A stretch of 64,000 nucleotides of DNA from Arion vulgaris (lineage: Eukaryota; Mollusca; Gastropoda; Stylommatophora; Arionidae): NCBI GenBank assembly GCA_020796225.1, contig CM036767.1, positions 23,056,638 through 23,120,637 on the forward strand, given 5' to 3'. The stretch's first letter is position 1. Each line of letters opens with the position of its first letter. Below, in pieces: positions 11,542-21,594 of this stretch. Made by a program: the position numbers and the translations under genes. A model generated the notes under the pieces. That model saw only the letters and a list, made by a program, of their open reading frames with translations. It searched no databases and was not told the origin of the DNA.

Positions 11542-11980
11542 CTTTCTTTTTCTTTCTTTTGTCCTTCTCTGCTTTTTTGCCGCTAGGCGTAGCAGGTTTA
11601 ACTGATGATCGGTTTACGAGATAATGCACGCTCGGTCGCTTGATATGGTGTGGTATTGTGGAGTTTTAAGATGTCTGTAACTCCATCAACCCATCTTTTT
11701 CTTGGTCTGCCCTTTCCTCTTGATGATTCCATTTTCAGGTTGCACGCTCTTGCAACTGGTGTATTCGGGTTCATTCTGACCAAGTGGGCAAACCATTTGA
11801 GTCTCTGTTTTTCAATAAATCTAATAGCAGGTGTTGTTCCGACTGCTCTTCTAATTTCCTCATTTCTTATATGGTCTCTTCTTATTTTATTAACTGCTTT
11901 CCTCAGGCATCTCATTTCGTATGTGGTAATTTTCCTTTCTTGTTCTTTTGTCAGTGCCCATGTTTGGCTCCTGTGTAGCC
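11542..11980 (-). mobile_element. 5'-truncated LINE tail with TSD and A-rich 3' tail
   Basis: Reverse-strand translation (11598-11915) reads MRCLRKAVNKIRRDHIRNEE, LKWFAHLVRM and SRGKGRPRKRWVDGV, the ORF2 C-terminus of a non-LTR element related to family A. Its 3' end lies at the left with an AAAGAAAG-type tail (complement of 11541-11560). It is flanked by AGTAATTGTAT at 11531-11541 and 11981-11991. It therefore shares a target site with the adjacent SINE. Confidence 0.85.
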
Positions 11981-11991
11981 AGTAATTGTAT

Positions 11992-12115
11992 AGCCAGGAA
12001 TAATGGCAGACTACTGAACGTAAACGTGGTTCCTAGAAAATCAACAACTCGTTTACAGTGGTTGATGGCTACGTCCTGTAAAGGATATGTCACGATTTTC
12101 ATTTCAATATGATCT
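11992..12115 (+). mobile_element. SINE 3' fragment (S1-like)
   Basis: AATGGCAGACTACTGAACG, CTAGAAAATCAACAACTCG, and TCCTGTAAAGGATATG-TCACG parallel the S1 body in order but are diverged. The same 3' end occurs at 34186-34233 (+) and 48280-48440 (-). Confidence 0.65.
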
Positions 12116-12652
12116 AGATCCACGTTAGCTTTCACAACTTCATCTTAATTCATAGATCCACGTTAGCTTTCACAACTTCATCTTAATTCATAGATCTACG
12201 TTAGCTTTCACAACTTCATCTTAATTCATAGATCTACGTTAGCTTTCACAACTTCATCTTAATTCATAGATCTACGTTAGCTTTCACAACTTCATCTTAA
12301 TTCATAGATCTACGTTAGCTTTCACAACTTCATCTTAATTCATAGATCTACGTTAGCTTTCACAACTTCATCTTAATTCATAGATCTACGTTAGCTTTCA
12401 CAACTTCATCTTAATTCATAGATCTACGTTAGCTTTCACAACTTCATCTTAATTCATAGATCTACGTTAGCTTTCACAACTTCATCTTAATTCATAGATC
12501 TACGTTAGCTTTCACAACTTCATCTTAATTCATAGATCTACGTTAGCTTTCACAACTTCATCTTAATTCATAGATCTACGTTAGCTTTCACAACTTTATC
12601 TTAATTCATAGATCTACGTTAGCTTTCACAACTTCATCTTAATTCATAGATT
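12116..12652. repeat. Minisatellite, 38-bp unit x14, highly uniform
   Basis: Unit: ATCTACGTTAGCTTTCACA, ACTTCATCTTAATTCATAG. Almost no substitutions between copies apart from a first unit with ATCCACG and one TTTATC variant. Directly abuts the SINE fragment. Confidence 0.95.
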
Positions 12653-12814
12653 TACAAACAAAAATATGACCATTTCTGAACAAGAAATTTGTTCATAATC
12701 AAACTAAAATCTTGTGTAACATGTAGCCATATTTTATTATAGAAATGTTTGATAGTTTCTTTTCTTTACTTTTTTAAATGCAGATTCTTTATTTGTGGGT
12801 GCTTCTTCTATCTA

Positions 12815-12950
12815 AAAGTACTAGTAATACTAGTATTAGTAGCAGAAGTAGTAGTAGTAGTAGTAGTAATTAGTAGTTATAGTAGTAGTAGTATCATTAG
12901 TAGTAGTAGTAGTAGTAGTAGTAACAGCGGTAGTTGTAATAGTAGAGGAG

Positions 12951-12981
<31 letters not shown>

Positions 12982-13060
12982 CAGTAATAGTAGTAGTATC
13001 ACTACTAGTAGTATCAACAGTACTAATAGTAACAGTAGTCGTAATAGTAGAAGTGGAAAA
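12815..13060. repeat. Imperfect AGT triplet microsatellite
   Basis: Long tract of AGT with interspersed AAT, ATC, GCA and GGT triplets. Ser-rich or Leu-rich frames through it are low-complexity translations only. Confidence 0.92.
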
Positions 13061-13119
13061 TATGTGTGTAAGGTCCGGTTCACATGTACCTTATATACAA
13101 GATCATATGGCAGAAAGAT

Positions 13120-13478
13120 CAAGGAAGCCGATGGAGCACTTAGTATGACAACAAGTAGAATTACAATGGAAGAACTGGCGGTGACTAAGGAGCTACGCTG
13201 GCTGGAGGCACAAAACTACAGTCAAGAGTGTGCTGAGTGATTTATTGAGTATGATCCGAAATGTGGAGGCTGAATCGATGCACAGGCAATGGACTGAATC
13301 GCTACAAGAGTCAACAATTCCCAGCGTTAACAGTTCGCATAATTATATTCATCGTCGTAAATGGAAATACGCTGTCTATGGCAGTGAGAGAGCAGACTGG
13401 CTGGTTGGATCTGTCACCATATCAGGGGGTCAGCAGATGGATAGAGCTGACATTCTGAATGCCCTCATAGAGTGTGTC
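13120..13478 (+). mobile_element. LINE RNase H domain fragment
   Basis: Segments in two frames align by eye with the RNase H region of the LINE at 54.6-56.4 kb. They include MTTSRITMEELAVTKELRWL (compare SSMRMEVEAVTAALHW), then MHRQWTESLQEST and finally GSERADWLVGSVTISGGQQ (compare GNERADRLASIASIVGEL). Frameshifts separate the blocks and the His-containing PGHAG motif is not intact, so this is a dead fragment of a different RNase H-bearing LINE. Confidence 0.65.
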
Positions 13479-13682
13479 TGAACAGAGGATTTTCGTCTAT
13501 AGCAAATCACGTCAACAGCTATGTTGCAAGAGATTGGATTGAATATATTATAGCGACCAGAACAAAACAGCACAAAATGTACGAAGGAAGGTCAGAAAGT
13601 AATGCACCACAATTCAAAAAAAATAAACTATTGGAAAAAATGTGGTGAAATTTTCACAGACTATAGCTGAACATATCCTTAA

Positions 13683-14370
13683 CAGCGCCGGATTAGCCTA
13701 GTAGCAGAAGTAGCAAATGCTACGGGCCCCGCGCTTCTGGGGGCCCGCGCCTATGTGAAAGAGATGAAAAGGAAAAAATAACCACGATGCTATATCAAAA
13801 ACAAGCAAGCTGTCTGAATTTTTTAGTGTCGTGTGTGATGGTGCTGAATCCAAAGAACTGAAGCAGAAAATACAGAAGTCGCATATCACTGTCTAGTAGC
13901 TAGTAGATGAAGGCAGATGAACTCCAAATATTGTCAGCTCTTATCCAGAGGATTTGGAAGAAAGTCTAGGCGACGAACTAGTGCAGTTAGTTCAAGTGCG
14001 ATTTTATAAACTTATAATGGAAAAATCATTAGAGTCGTGTTTCCCAAATGTAGAAATAGTCTTACAAATTTACTTGTCTTTAATGATTACCAACTGCAGC
14101 GGAGAGCGTTCTTTTTCAACATTAAAGCGTATAAAAAGTGAGTTAAGGAACATGATGGGACAAGATCGTCTAAATAACCTCACCTTAATGAACATTGAAT
14201 GTAATTTACTTAGAGAAATTGATTTGTCTAGTATTATCTCTAAATTTGCTCACTTTAAATCGAAACAAGTTTGTTTGTAAAAGTTGTGTTTTATTACTTA
14301 TTATCATACAAAACTTAGGGCCCCGCGCTAAAATTTGCTACAGGCCCCGCGCTGACCTAATCCGGCCCTG
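13683..14370 (+). mobile_element. hAT element nested in mariner, internally deleted
   Basis: Termini are CAGCGCCGGATTAG on the left and the complement CAGGGCCGGATTAG on the right. An exact 8-bp TSD, ATCCTTAA, is at 13675-13682 and 14371-14378. The 688-bp length leaves only short N-terminal and C-terminal transposase parts. The subterminal GGGCCCCGCGC blocks occur near both ends. Confidence 0.93.
13954..14280 (+). pseudogene. hAT transposase C-terminal dimerisation domain fragment
   Basis: Open 108-codon stretch ending in a stop. It contains NCSGERSFSTLKRIKSELRN and then LNNLTLMNIE, the hallmark of the hAT C-terminal dimerisation region (as in ZMYM1-like transposases). A remnant of the protein start, SKTSKLSEFFSVVCDG, lies upstream near 13796-13843 in another frame. 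The catalytic core and zinc-binding region are missing, so the element could only have moved in trans. Confidence 0.85.
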
Positions 14371-14439
14371 ATCCTTAATACTACCTATTTTTCCACATAA
14401 TCTCCGTCCAAGTTTACAGCTTACGACAGCGCGGAACAA

Positions 14440-15083
14440 GGCCATGGATGCCTAGTCTGTACCAAGTTTTGTCTTGCTCAGGTAGCCATTTCGTAACTGC
14501 GTGAACCACATCCTCGTCGTTGTCAAACCTGTGCCACGCAGTGAACTTTTAGGGGACCGAACAGATGAAAATCAGATGGAGCCAGATCAGGGCTATATGG
14601 TGGATAGGGTAGCACAGTTCAACCAAGTTTGTTGATTGCTTCCCATGTTGCCAGACTTCTGTGAGGACGTGCATTGTCGTGTTGGAGCAACAAATTAGAT
14701 GATTTCTTGTTAGGACGAACTCTGCTGAACCGTCTCTTGAGTTTTGTCAATGTATTGAAACCTGCAAGGGCAATTGTTGGCTGGTGAAATACCTATCCTG
14801 AGGAATAATGGCATCAACGCGGTTTTAACATGTCGAGACTCAAAGCCATTGCAGAACGTCCAGAGCGTGGTAAATCCTGCAGCCCCATATGTCCACTTTC
14901 TTTACCTTTAATTCTTTGAAACCAGCGACTGACAGTGCTGCTAATGACTGCACAACTTTCGTAGACTGCACACAATCGTTGATGAATGTTCACCACATTC
15001 CTTTCTCCGCAGCCACAAATTCTATAACAATTCTGTTTGTAACGGCCATTGTTGACACTCGCCATTTGAACGGTTTGTTGCAT
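14440..15083 (-). pseudogene. Mariner transposase remnant
   Basis: N-terminal part (14814-15083 complement) has an HTH-like stretch, QRLCAVYESCAV, and the linker LQDLPRSGRS. The catalytic part includes LLQHDNARPHRSLATWEAIN near 14620-14700 and YSPDLAPSDFHLFGPLK near 14545-14600. Counting from the D of HDNARPH to the D of PSD gives 34 intervening residues (DD34D). A stop replaces the residue expected after NKLG, and the stretch between HTH and catalytic region is deleted. Confidence 0.85.
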
Positions 15084-15224
15084 GCGTTCTATTGATCAGA
15101 ATACAGTGAAATGTTGGGCACACAATCAGCATATGTCATACTGCAAGTGTGCCCAATTTCATGAACCTGTCTTTATTATTACCAGAGAATAAAATGTGGT
15201 GCATTACTTTCTGACCTCCCCTCG

Positions 15225-15500
15225 TGTATGAGTAGACTCATCAATCAACATCGACCTGGTACGGTTAGTTGCTGGAAGCTGTTGGGGATATTGCGAAGGA
15301 GATTGCAGCACATATAGACATACCCAGATTGCACTGAGGATATTCCAAACTGAAACTGAATGCTTTCACAGTTCATTATATTGAAAAGTTAGTTGTTAAA
15401 TAAAAACAAGCAATCAGGGTCAAACTAGGATATCGAAAGATATTACGGAACATATTGAATGAATTGATATTTGATCTTCGATAACTGTAAATATTGGTAC
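15225..15500. other. Unassigned flank
   Basis: No repeat or coding signal recognised between the mariner end and the next LINE tail. Confidence 0.3.
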
Positions 15501-15660
15501 TGTTTTGGAAGCCACAGGGAAAGAGGAGTAGGGGAAGGGCTATACATAACTGGAGAAGAGAGCTACAGACCGATATTAAAGGGATAAGTACAACATGAAA
15601 AACATTGGAAGAGTGGCAAGAAAGAGGACGAGATAAAAGACATTTGAATTGGGAGTTGAA
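15500..15660 (+). mobile_element. LINE tail fragment (family C)
   Basis: Plus strand reads WKPQGKRSRGRAIHNWRREL followed by QTDIKG. This is the GKRxRGRPxxTWRRxLExD block of a non-LTR C-terminal tail. Similar pieces: 25500-25690 (+), 37720-37960 (+), 40730-40985 (-) and 39290-39460 (-). Confidence 0.6.
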
Positions 15661-15811
15661 AAGTGAAAGAAGAAAAACTGTGAGTATCAAAGATGCCAGA
15701 AATATAGACGCCATATATGTAGAAGCAGTCTGGTTAATATATAAATGTTTGACCATATTGTGTTATAGAGCAATTGTGTTGCAACGTTAGTTGAGAAGTA
15801 TTCGTGTAAAT

Positions 15812-16605
15812 CATTGCTAGTGTGATGAGAGTGTTATAAAACATCATTGTTAGTGTGACGAGTGTGTTGTAAAACATCATTGTTAGTGTGATGAGTGTGC
15901 TGTAAAACATCATTGTTAGTGTGATGAGAGTGTTATAAAACATCATTGTTAGTGTGACGAGTGTGTTGTAAAACATCATTGTTAGTGTGATGAGTGTGTT
16001 GTAAAACATCATTATTAGTGTGATGAGTGTGTTGTAAAACATCATTGTTAGTGTGATGAGTGTGTTGTAAAACATCATTATTAGTGTGATGAGTGTGTTG
16101 TAAAACATCATTATTAGTGTGATGAGTGGGTTGTAAAACATCATTGTTAGTGTGATGAGTGTGCTGTAAAACATCATTGTTAGTGTGATTAGTGTGTTGT
16201 AAAACATCATTGTTAGTGTGATGAGTGTGTTGTAAAACATCATTATTAGTGTGATGAGTGTGCTGTAAAACATCATTATTAGTGTGATGAGTGTGCTGTA
16301 AAACATCATTGTTAGTGTGATGAGTGTGTTGTAAAACATCATTGTTAGTGTGATGAGTGTGTTGTAAAACATCATTATTAGTGTGATGAGTGTGTTGTAA
16401 AACATCATTATTAGTGTGATGAGTGTGTTGTAAAACATCATTATTAGTGTAATGAGTGTGTTGTAAAACATCACTATTAGTGTGATGAGTGTGCTGTAAA
16501 ACATCATTGTTAGTGTGATGAGTGTGCTGTAAAGCATCATTATTAGTGTGATGAGTGTTGTAAAACATCATTGTTAGTGTGATGAGTGTGTTGTAAAATA
16601 TCATT
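15812..16605. repeat. Minisatellite, 33-bp unit, ~24 copies
   Basis: Unit: TTAGTGTGATGAGTGTGTTG then TAAAACATCATTG. Variants ATTATTAG/ATTGTTAG and TGTGCTG/TGTGTTG are intermixed. The unit of 11 codons yields domainless long minus-strand frames. Confidence 0.95.
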
Positions 16606-16784
16606 GTAAAAAGGTCAAGGCACAATCAAAAGATATGAAATAACATATATAAATGTATTTAGTTGTATGTATCTTACCTTGAAATTGTAAATTCACATAG
16701 GAACTTGTTGTTCGGCTCAACATGTTGTGTTTTGTGCGAGAGGTGAAATTATTACCTTCTTTTGTATACATTGCTTGATAAAGG

Positions 16785-17046
16785 CCTTTTGGTGTCTACG
16801 CAGAATGCTGGGGGTAACAAGAAGAGACCGGTTGAGAAATGAAGACATCAGGAACAAAGTTGGTACACAATCAGTACTGAACTTCATCAAGAAACAACAA
16901 ATTAAATGGTTCGACCACATAAGTAGATTACCAACAGACAGTGCACCACAAAGAGCAATGCTGCTCCGATACAATGGGTACAAAGCAAAAGGCCGGCCAC
17001 GCGAAAGATGGACCTAGAGGCGACGGCAGACACTATCTAAAAATCG
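16785..17046 (+). mobile_element. LINE family A ORF2 tail
   Basis: Reads LRRMLGVTRRDRLRNEDI, NFIKKQQIKWFDHISRLP and GYKAKGRPRERW, then a stop. Nearly identical to 4863-5100. Upstream (16745-16785) is a piece of the foldback family (TTGCTTGATAAAGGCC) and downstream at 17397 that family resumes, so the LINE appears inserted in it. The 3' UTR is expanded into an array (next entry). Confidence 0.8.
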
Positions 17047-17375
17047 AACACAAAGTTGTAGAAATCTCTTCTTCAGCTTACGCTGTGAGGTAAAACAGGA
17101 TTATATAAATCTCTTCTTCTGCTTACGCTGTGAGGTAAAACATGATTATATAAATCTCTTCTTCTGCTTACGCTGTGAGGTAAAACATGATTATATAAAT
17201 CTCTTCTTCAGCTGACGCTGTGAGGTAAAACAGGATTATAGAAATCTCTTCTTGAGCTGACCTGGAGGTAAAACAGATTGTAAAATCTCTTCTTAGCTGA
17301 CGCTGTGAGGTAAAACAGGATTGGAGAAATCTCTTCTTGAGCTGACGCTGTGAGGTAAAACAGGATTGTAGAAAA
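17047..17375 (+). repeat. Array of a LINE 3'-UTR segment, ~45-bp unit x7
   Basis: Unit: AAATCTCTTCTTCTGCTTAC, GCTGTGAGGTAAAACA, GGATTATAG. The same segment occurs once in the 3' UTR of other family A copies: complement of 19075-19125, 48910-48970 and 53590-53640. After the array comes an AAGAAAGAAAG tail. Two units (about 17255-17310) carry several small deletions. Confidence 0.85.
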
Positions 17376-17396
17376 GAAAGAAAGAAAAATCGAAAA

Positions 17397-17515
17397 GTTG
17401 CTGTGTATTGTTATTGTTTATGTATGTTGTAAAACTACAGTATTTTGATTTTATGTGTTTCACCATTGCTTCATAGTTTTACTGCAGTCTTCCCTTATAT
17501 CGATAATAAATTAAC
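17397..17515 (+). repeat. Foldback-family fragment with single 40-bp unit
   Basis: TGTATTGTTATTG, TAAAACTACAGTA, ATTGCTTCATAGTTTTACTG and CCCTTATATCGATAATA match 58555-58660 and the complement of 36905-37060. Here the ~40-bp segment that forms the 58.6-kb array is present only once. Confidence 0.75.
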
Positions 17516-17538
17516 ATAGTGTCTTTTCTATTTTTAGG

Positions 17539-17562
17539 TATGCAAATGAGCTAATTTGCATA
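17539..17562. promoter_or_regulatory. Inverted octamer-like motif
   Basis: TATGCAAAT and its exact inverse ATTTGCATA are separated by six bases. ATGCAAAT is the classic POU/Oct binding octamer. No gene nearby; a functional role is speculative. Confidence 0.3.
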
Positions 17563-17579
17563 TGTCTCTATTTTAAAAC

Positions 17580-17756
17580 ATTTTTATTGTTTGTCAGTAA
17601 TGTATCTCATAAGATACCTATAAATATATATTACATGGTGTCAGAACAACAGAAAGGTGTCTAAAAATATAAAACAATCTACAACACATTTTAATGAAAT
17701 AATGCTCCTTGTTTTTGGTTAAATGGGCCAAAATCATTTCGTCCTAAAAGGGTTAA
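17580..17756. mobile_element. Possible piggyBac-like terminal end
   Basis: The complement of 17723-17752 begins CCCTTTTAGGACGAAATG and is followed by TTAA (17753-17756). This resembles the CCCTTT...TTAA ends of piggyBac-like elements. No opposite end or transposase found in the window. Confidence 0.3.
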
Positions 17757-17877
17757 TTAATTAATTTTTCTTGTTCGGTCGCGATCATTTCAGACGTAGT
17801 CGTGGAGTTTAATCAGACATAATCTGTTTTCTTCCTGTTTTTTCGTTAGGATTCATCTATCTACGTTAGTTAGTTAG

Positions 17878-18311
17878 TTAGTCTTTCCTCTTGGGCCTGT
17901 GGGCGGCGCATAGGGCAGAGGTCATAGTTCTCCATGTCTCGCGGTTCGTTGCTATCTGTTTTAGGTCTTTAATGTTTACTAGGCCCATCGTTGAGCCTTC
18001 TCTGGTGATGGTTCTACGCAGAGTCTCTCTTGGTCTTCCTCGTTTTCTTTTTCCCTCTGGTGTCCATATGAGGGATTGGTAAGGGAGTCTTCTCTCATCC
18101 ATTCTAAGTGTGTGGCCGATGTAGTTCCAGCGGCGCTTTCTTATAAAATTTGATACATTTTCTTGCTTGGTCTCTTGTCTTATTTGTGTATTAGGTCTGA
18201 AATCTGACCATTTGAGGTTCAATATTCTTCTAAGACATTTATTCTCAAAGTTATTTAATTTTCTTTCTAGAGCTTTTGTTGCTTACCAACTCTCGCATCC
18301 ATAAGTTAATA
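17878..18311 (-). mobile_element. LINE tail with TSD and (AACT)n 3' end
   Basis: Minus strand reads RRRWNYIGHTLRMDERRLPY, TPEGKRKRGRPRETLRRT and ATNRETWRTM, a non-LTR ORF2 C-terminus. The 3' end is a short AACT repeat (complement of 17872-17882). An 11-bp TSD, CTATCTACGTT, is at 17867-17877 and 18312-18322. A 434-bp 5'-truncated insertion. Confidence 0.88.
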
Positions 18312-18361
18312 CTATCTACGTTGGACGACCTAAAAATGATTTACCTAGGCTATTCTATACC

Positions 18362-18611
18362 ATGTGGCTTGTGTGGCTTAGCGGATATTCACTCGGTTTA
18401 TTCATCCCGACGTTCTGAGTTCGAATCACTCTGCAGACAGTTTGGTTGAAAATTGTTTTGCGTGGATTTTCTTTTACAAAAGGACTATGTCACCAGCCGT
18501 TCAGAAAGCAATGAGAAGCTACTGAACGTAACAATGCCTATAAAAATCACAAACAGCGTTAAAAAGCTGGGGTTGATTCGCAAAATCCTGTAAAGGATAA
18601 CCAATTAACCT
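18362..18611 (+). mobile_element. tRNA-derived SINE S1, second copy
   Basis: A-box TGGCTTAGCGG and B-box GTTCGAATC, with the body matching 11284-11530 throughout (GTTAAAAAGCTGGGGTTGAT, TCCTGTAAAGGAT). Flanked by a TSD of about 12 bp with one mismatch, CTAKTCTATACC, ending at 18361 and 18623. Confidence 0.85.
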
Positions 18612-18623
18612 CTAGTCTATACC

Positions 18624-19025
18624 CTTAGGCAGGTCAGAGCCATGTTAGCCTTTGACATCGCGTTCAAAGTATCTCGTTCTGTACACCATGGAGGTGTGAT
18701 TAGTTTGCAAATTACAAGAGTCATCAGTAGGCTATTAATTGTCACTACTCGCACTTCCTAAGAAAGCCAGGTCAACTCCGACTCTGTGGAATGCAATCAA
18801 TCACAGAACACACCGTGTAGACCAGCACAGAGATTAAGTACACTGCAATGCAAATTTGATAGTAGATACAATATGACAACTAAGTGATAATAAATAAAAA
18901 CTAGACAAGATGTAGAATAGGACAAAGTATGTAGGCAAACTATCAACACATACACGATAACAAAAGAAATATAGTTAAATCAAAACATTGTGAGAACAAA
19001 ATTCAAAGCAATTTATAAAAAAAAT
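18624..19025. other. Unassigned segment
   Basis: AT-rich, no tandem repeat, domain or known repeat recognised. Confidence 0.3.
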
Positions 19026-19029
19026 GATT

Positions 19030-19520
19030 TCAGAGAATAAAAAACCCACACGTTCTTCTTCCTTTTTGTTTCTCTAATCCTGTTTTATCTTACATCGTCA
19101 GAATAAGAAGAGATTTATAGAACGGGTTTTTGTGTGCGCTTCGTAGACATTGTCTTTCGTCGCTTCTGCTATCTATAAGGTCTACCTTTTGTGTGGTCAG
19201 ACTTTTGCTTTGTATCCACTGTATCAGAGTAATATGGCTATTTTAGAGGAACTGTCTGTTGGTAATCTGCGTATGTGGCCGACCCATTTAATTTGTTGTT
19301 TCTTGATGAAGTTCTATACTGATGTTGTACCGACATTTTTTCTGATGTCTTCATTTCTAAACCGGCCTCTTCTTGTTACTCCCATCATTTTGCGTAGACA
19401 CTTCATCTCTGTCGTGACTAGTTTTCTTCTATCATTTGATTTCAGCGTCCAGGATTGGCACTGATAGCATAGTGTTGGAAGAAAGATTGTGTGAGCAATG
19501 CTCTTTAGTGTTCATGGTGA
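19030..19520 (-). mobile_element. LINE family A ORF2 tail with single-copy 3' UTR
   Basis: The complement carries the family A order: thumb remnant with CTTCCAACACTATGCTATCA, LRRMMGVTRRGRFRNED-like tail, WxGHI-like motif and GYKAKV. The 3' UTR (complement of 19040-19125) holds a single copy of the segment arrayed at 17047-17375, then an A-rich end. Confidence 0.75.
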
Positions 19521-19884
19521 CACATTTTAAAACACACCGACGTCAACACGAGATGTTTTAGTTGACATACGAGAACGCTTTATAAGGGAGAAGTAAAATC
19601 TAATATACCAACAATGAACAGAATATATAATGATGAAACTGTATGCTGGCTGTAGACCTGAAATAACTATTCTCTATAGTACATAAACGACCATCAATAT
19701 TATCTGATACGGTTAATGAGGTTATGCAAGCATTTCAGAAAGTAAATGCCTTTTTCTTCGTCTTCTTTCTCTAATTCTGCTTTGATTGACGGTCGTTGCA
19801 TGTGACATCTGAAGTCGCAGTCTACCGACTTCGAACTTGCAAAACATACACTCTGTCACAATAACAGCCACTAACGAGCTAGAA

Positions 19885-20474
19885 GAGAGGTTCCCAAACT
19901 TTGCATTACCGAGGAACCCTTTTAAAACACATTTTGCTACCACGGACCCTGAAAGTTTCTGTATATGAGAATGGACAGGAATTAACAGGTTTCCTTTTAT
20001 CTTGAACAAGACACATCATCATTAGAATCATCAGTACAATTGCGTTTCAATTTCAGCCAGCGATCAATCCTGAAGCTCAGCCAACATGTGTTGTAGCAAA
20101 ATCCAATGCAAGCCAACGTTATTTATACTATCTTTCCCAAGATCGTTTCAATCAATTACTTACTTAAATTTCATTCTTGTAGCGTTGGAGTTATTATTAC
20201 ACCACATCAACAGTCAAGCTCGCTCCAATTTCTCAGGCTGCGGGAAATTTTAAACAATCTTTCTTTTCGTCCTGTCAGACATTTATTCACCGGTCTGGTC
20301 CATGTCTATTGATTTCGCAACTGAACTAGTTTACCACTGTTTTTATACATGTTTTTATAATTTAATTTTATGTTTGAAATGTCAAAGATTATAATATTTC
20401 TTCTAGCACTTGAACACCCTTGAGTGCCTCGCCGAACCCAGGGGGGACCGTGGACCCCAGTTTGGGTAACGCCG
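19885..20474. mobile_element. Non-autonomous hAT element
   Basis: Left end GAGAGGTTCCCAAACT and complement of right end CGGCGTTACCCAAACT are imperfect inverted repeats of the hAT CAGNGGTTCCCAA type. An exact 8-bp TSD, AGCTAGAA, is at 19877-19884 and 20475-20482. Subterminal CCGAGGAACCC and CCACGGACCC motifs recur in inverted form at the right end. No transposase domain recognised. Confidence 0.8.
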
Positions 20475-20804
20475 AGCTAGAAAGTAAACACAAATCTTCA
20501 ATAACTTCCTAAGTCTGTATCAACATAAGGAAAGCGTTTGTTCTGAATATTTCTTTTATCATAACAAAAATCTGTCTTCGCTATTCAGCCGAGAATCCAC
20601 AACTTGATTTTTCGATCTATAATATGCACATTCAATCTGCCTTGAAACAAGATTACGTTTTTAAGTAGTCAGCTATTCAGAACAGGAGATGTTGAGTTGA
20701 ACACCCAATTAAATAGATTAAATCCAACTCCTCATCACATTAAAGAAACTGTAAATACCAACACGAAACAAAATATCACATTATGTCGTGGACTCCACCC
20801 GTAT

Positions 20805-21045
20805 GTTGACGGACTCACAAGGGAGCAACGAATAGTAACACTGTGACCTACTAGGCATGTCGTAAGAGGCGATTGAGGTTTGGGCCTAGGTAAGCTATCC
20901 TAGTAAATAAAAAGAATCGCAGAAATCAGATGTGCTGGTCTACTTGTAGGTGCATAACTGGCACAACCTACAATTGCTCTTAACCTCAGATTACATACAA
21001 ATCACAAAGAGTGGTTAACAAGTGGTCGATATGCAGCGTTCAATG
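20805..21045 (+). repeat. Dispersed repeat D1, copy 1
   Basis: Landmarks in order: GGCATGTCGTAAGAGGCGA, CTAGTAAATAAAAAG, GATGTGCTGGTCTACTTGTA, GCATAACTGGCACAAC, AGTGGTTAACAAGTGGTCGA. Other copies: 31605-31825 (-), 44365-44555 (+), 44556-46400 (+, interrupted), 48465-48715 (-) and 59888-60115 (+). Probably the UTR of a retrotransposon; its coding part is not linked in this window. Confidence 0.75.
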
Positions 21046-21097
21046 ATTAAAAAGAAGTCTTGAACTCAGACAAGTTAGATGAGACTTCCTCTCAAAA

Positions 21098-21500
21098 TAC
21101 ATCATCCATCGTGAGCCAAAATACATGATCCATTGTGAGCCAAAATACTTGATCCATCGTGAGCCAAAATACATGATCCATCGTGAGCCAAAATACATGA
21201 TCCATTGTGAGCCACAATATCTAATCCATCGTGAGCCAAAATACATGATCCATCGTGAGCCAAAATACATGATCCATCGTGAGCCAAAATACATGATCCA
21301 TTGTGAGCCAAAATACTTGATCCATCGTGAGCCAAAATACATGATCCATCGTGAGCCAAAATACTTGATCCATTGTGAGTCAAAATATCTAATCCATCGT
21401 TAGCCAAAATACTTGATCCATCGTGAGACAAAACACATGATCCATTGTGAACCAAAATACATGATCCATCGAGAGACAAAATACTTGATCCATCGAGAGT
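21098..21500. repeat. Minisatellite, 24-bp unit, ~17 copies
   Basis: Unit: CCATCGTGAGCCAAAATAC followed by ATGAT or TTGAT. Every frame is open because the unit is 8 codons long without stops; no domain. Confidence 0.95.
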
Positions 21501-21594
21501 CGATGGTCAGTCAAAAGAATGCTGACTCCGTATCCACTTGATATCTCTTGGTATGAAAACTGGTTCCTGTACTTTTACTTCATCATCATCATCA

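Larger units (their letters stand above)
13582..15224 (-). mobile_element. Mariner-type DNA transposon, decayed, with nested hAT
   Basis: Terminal inverted repeats share AGGTCAGAAAGTAATGCACC: left end from 13582 (CGAAGGAAGG...), right end complement from 15224 (CGAGGGGAGG...). The left end is flanked by TA (13580-13581); the right flank is TG, so the TA duplication has been lost or mutated on that side. Without the hAT and its TSD copy the element is about 950 bp, shorter than the usual 1.3 kb, so part of the transposase is also deleted. Confidence 0.85.

Noticed and set aside
2116..12652. Idea that array unit lengths are selected to be multiples of 3
   Set aside because: Units of 27, 45, 36, 33, 24 and 15 bp exist, but so do 10, 16, 22, 23, 25, 26, 34, 35, 37, 38, 40, 47, 49, 58 and 70 bp, so no bias is evident.
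12749..13240. Serine-rich plus-strand frame and leucine-rich minus-strand frame
   Set aside because: Low-complexity translation of the AGT microsatellite; the downstream part is LINE RNase H in broken frames.
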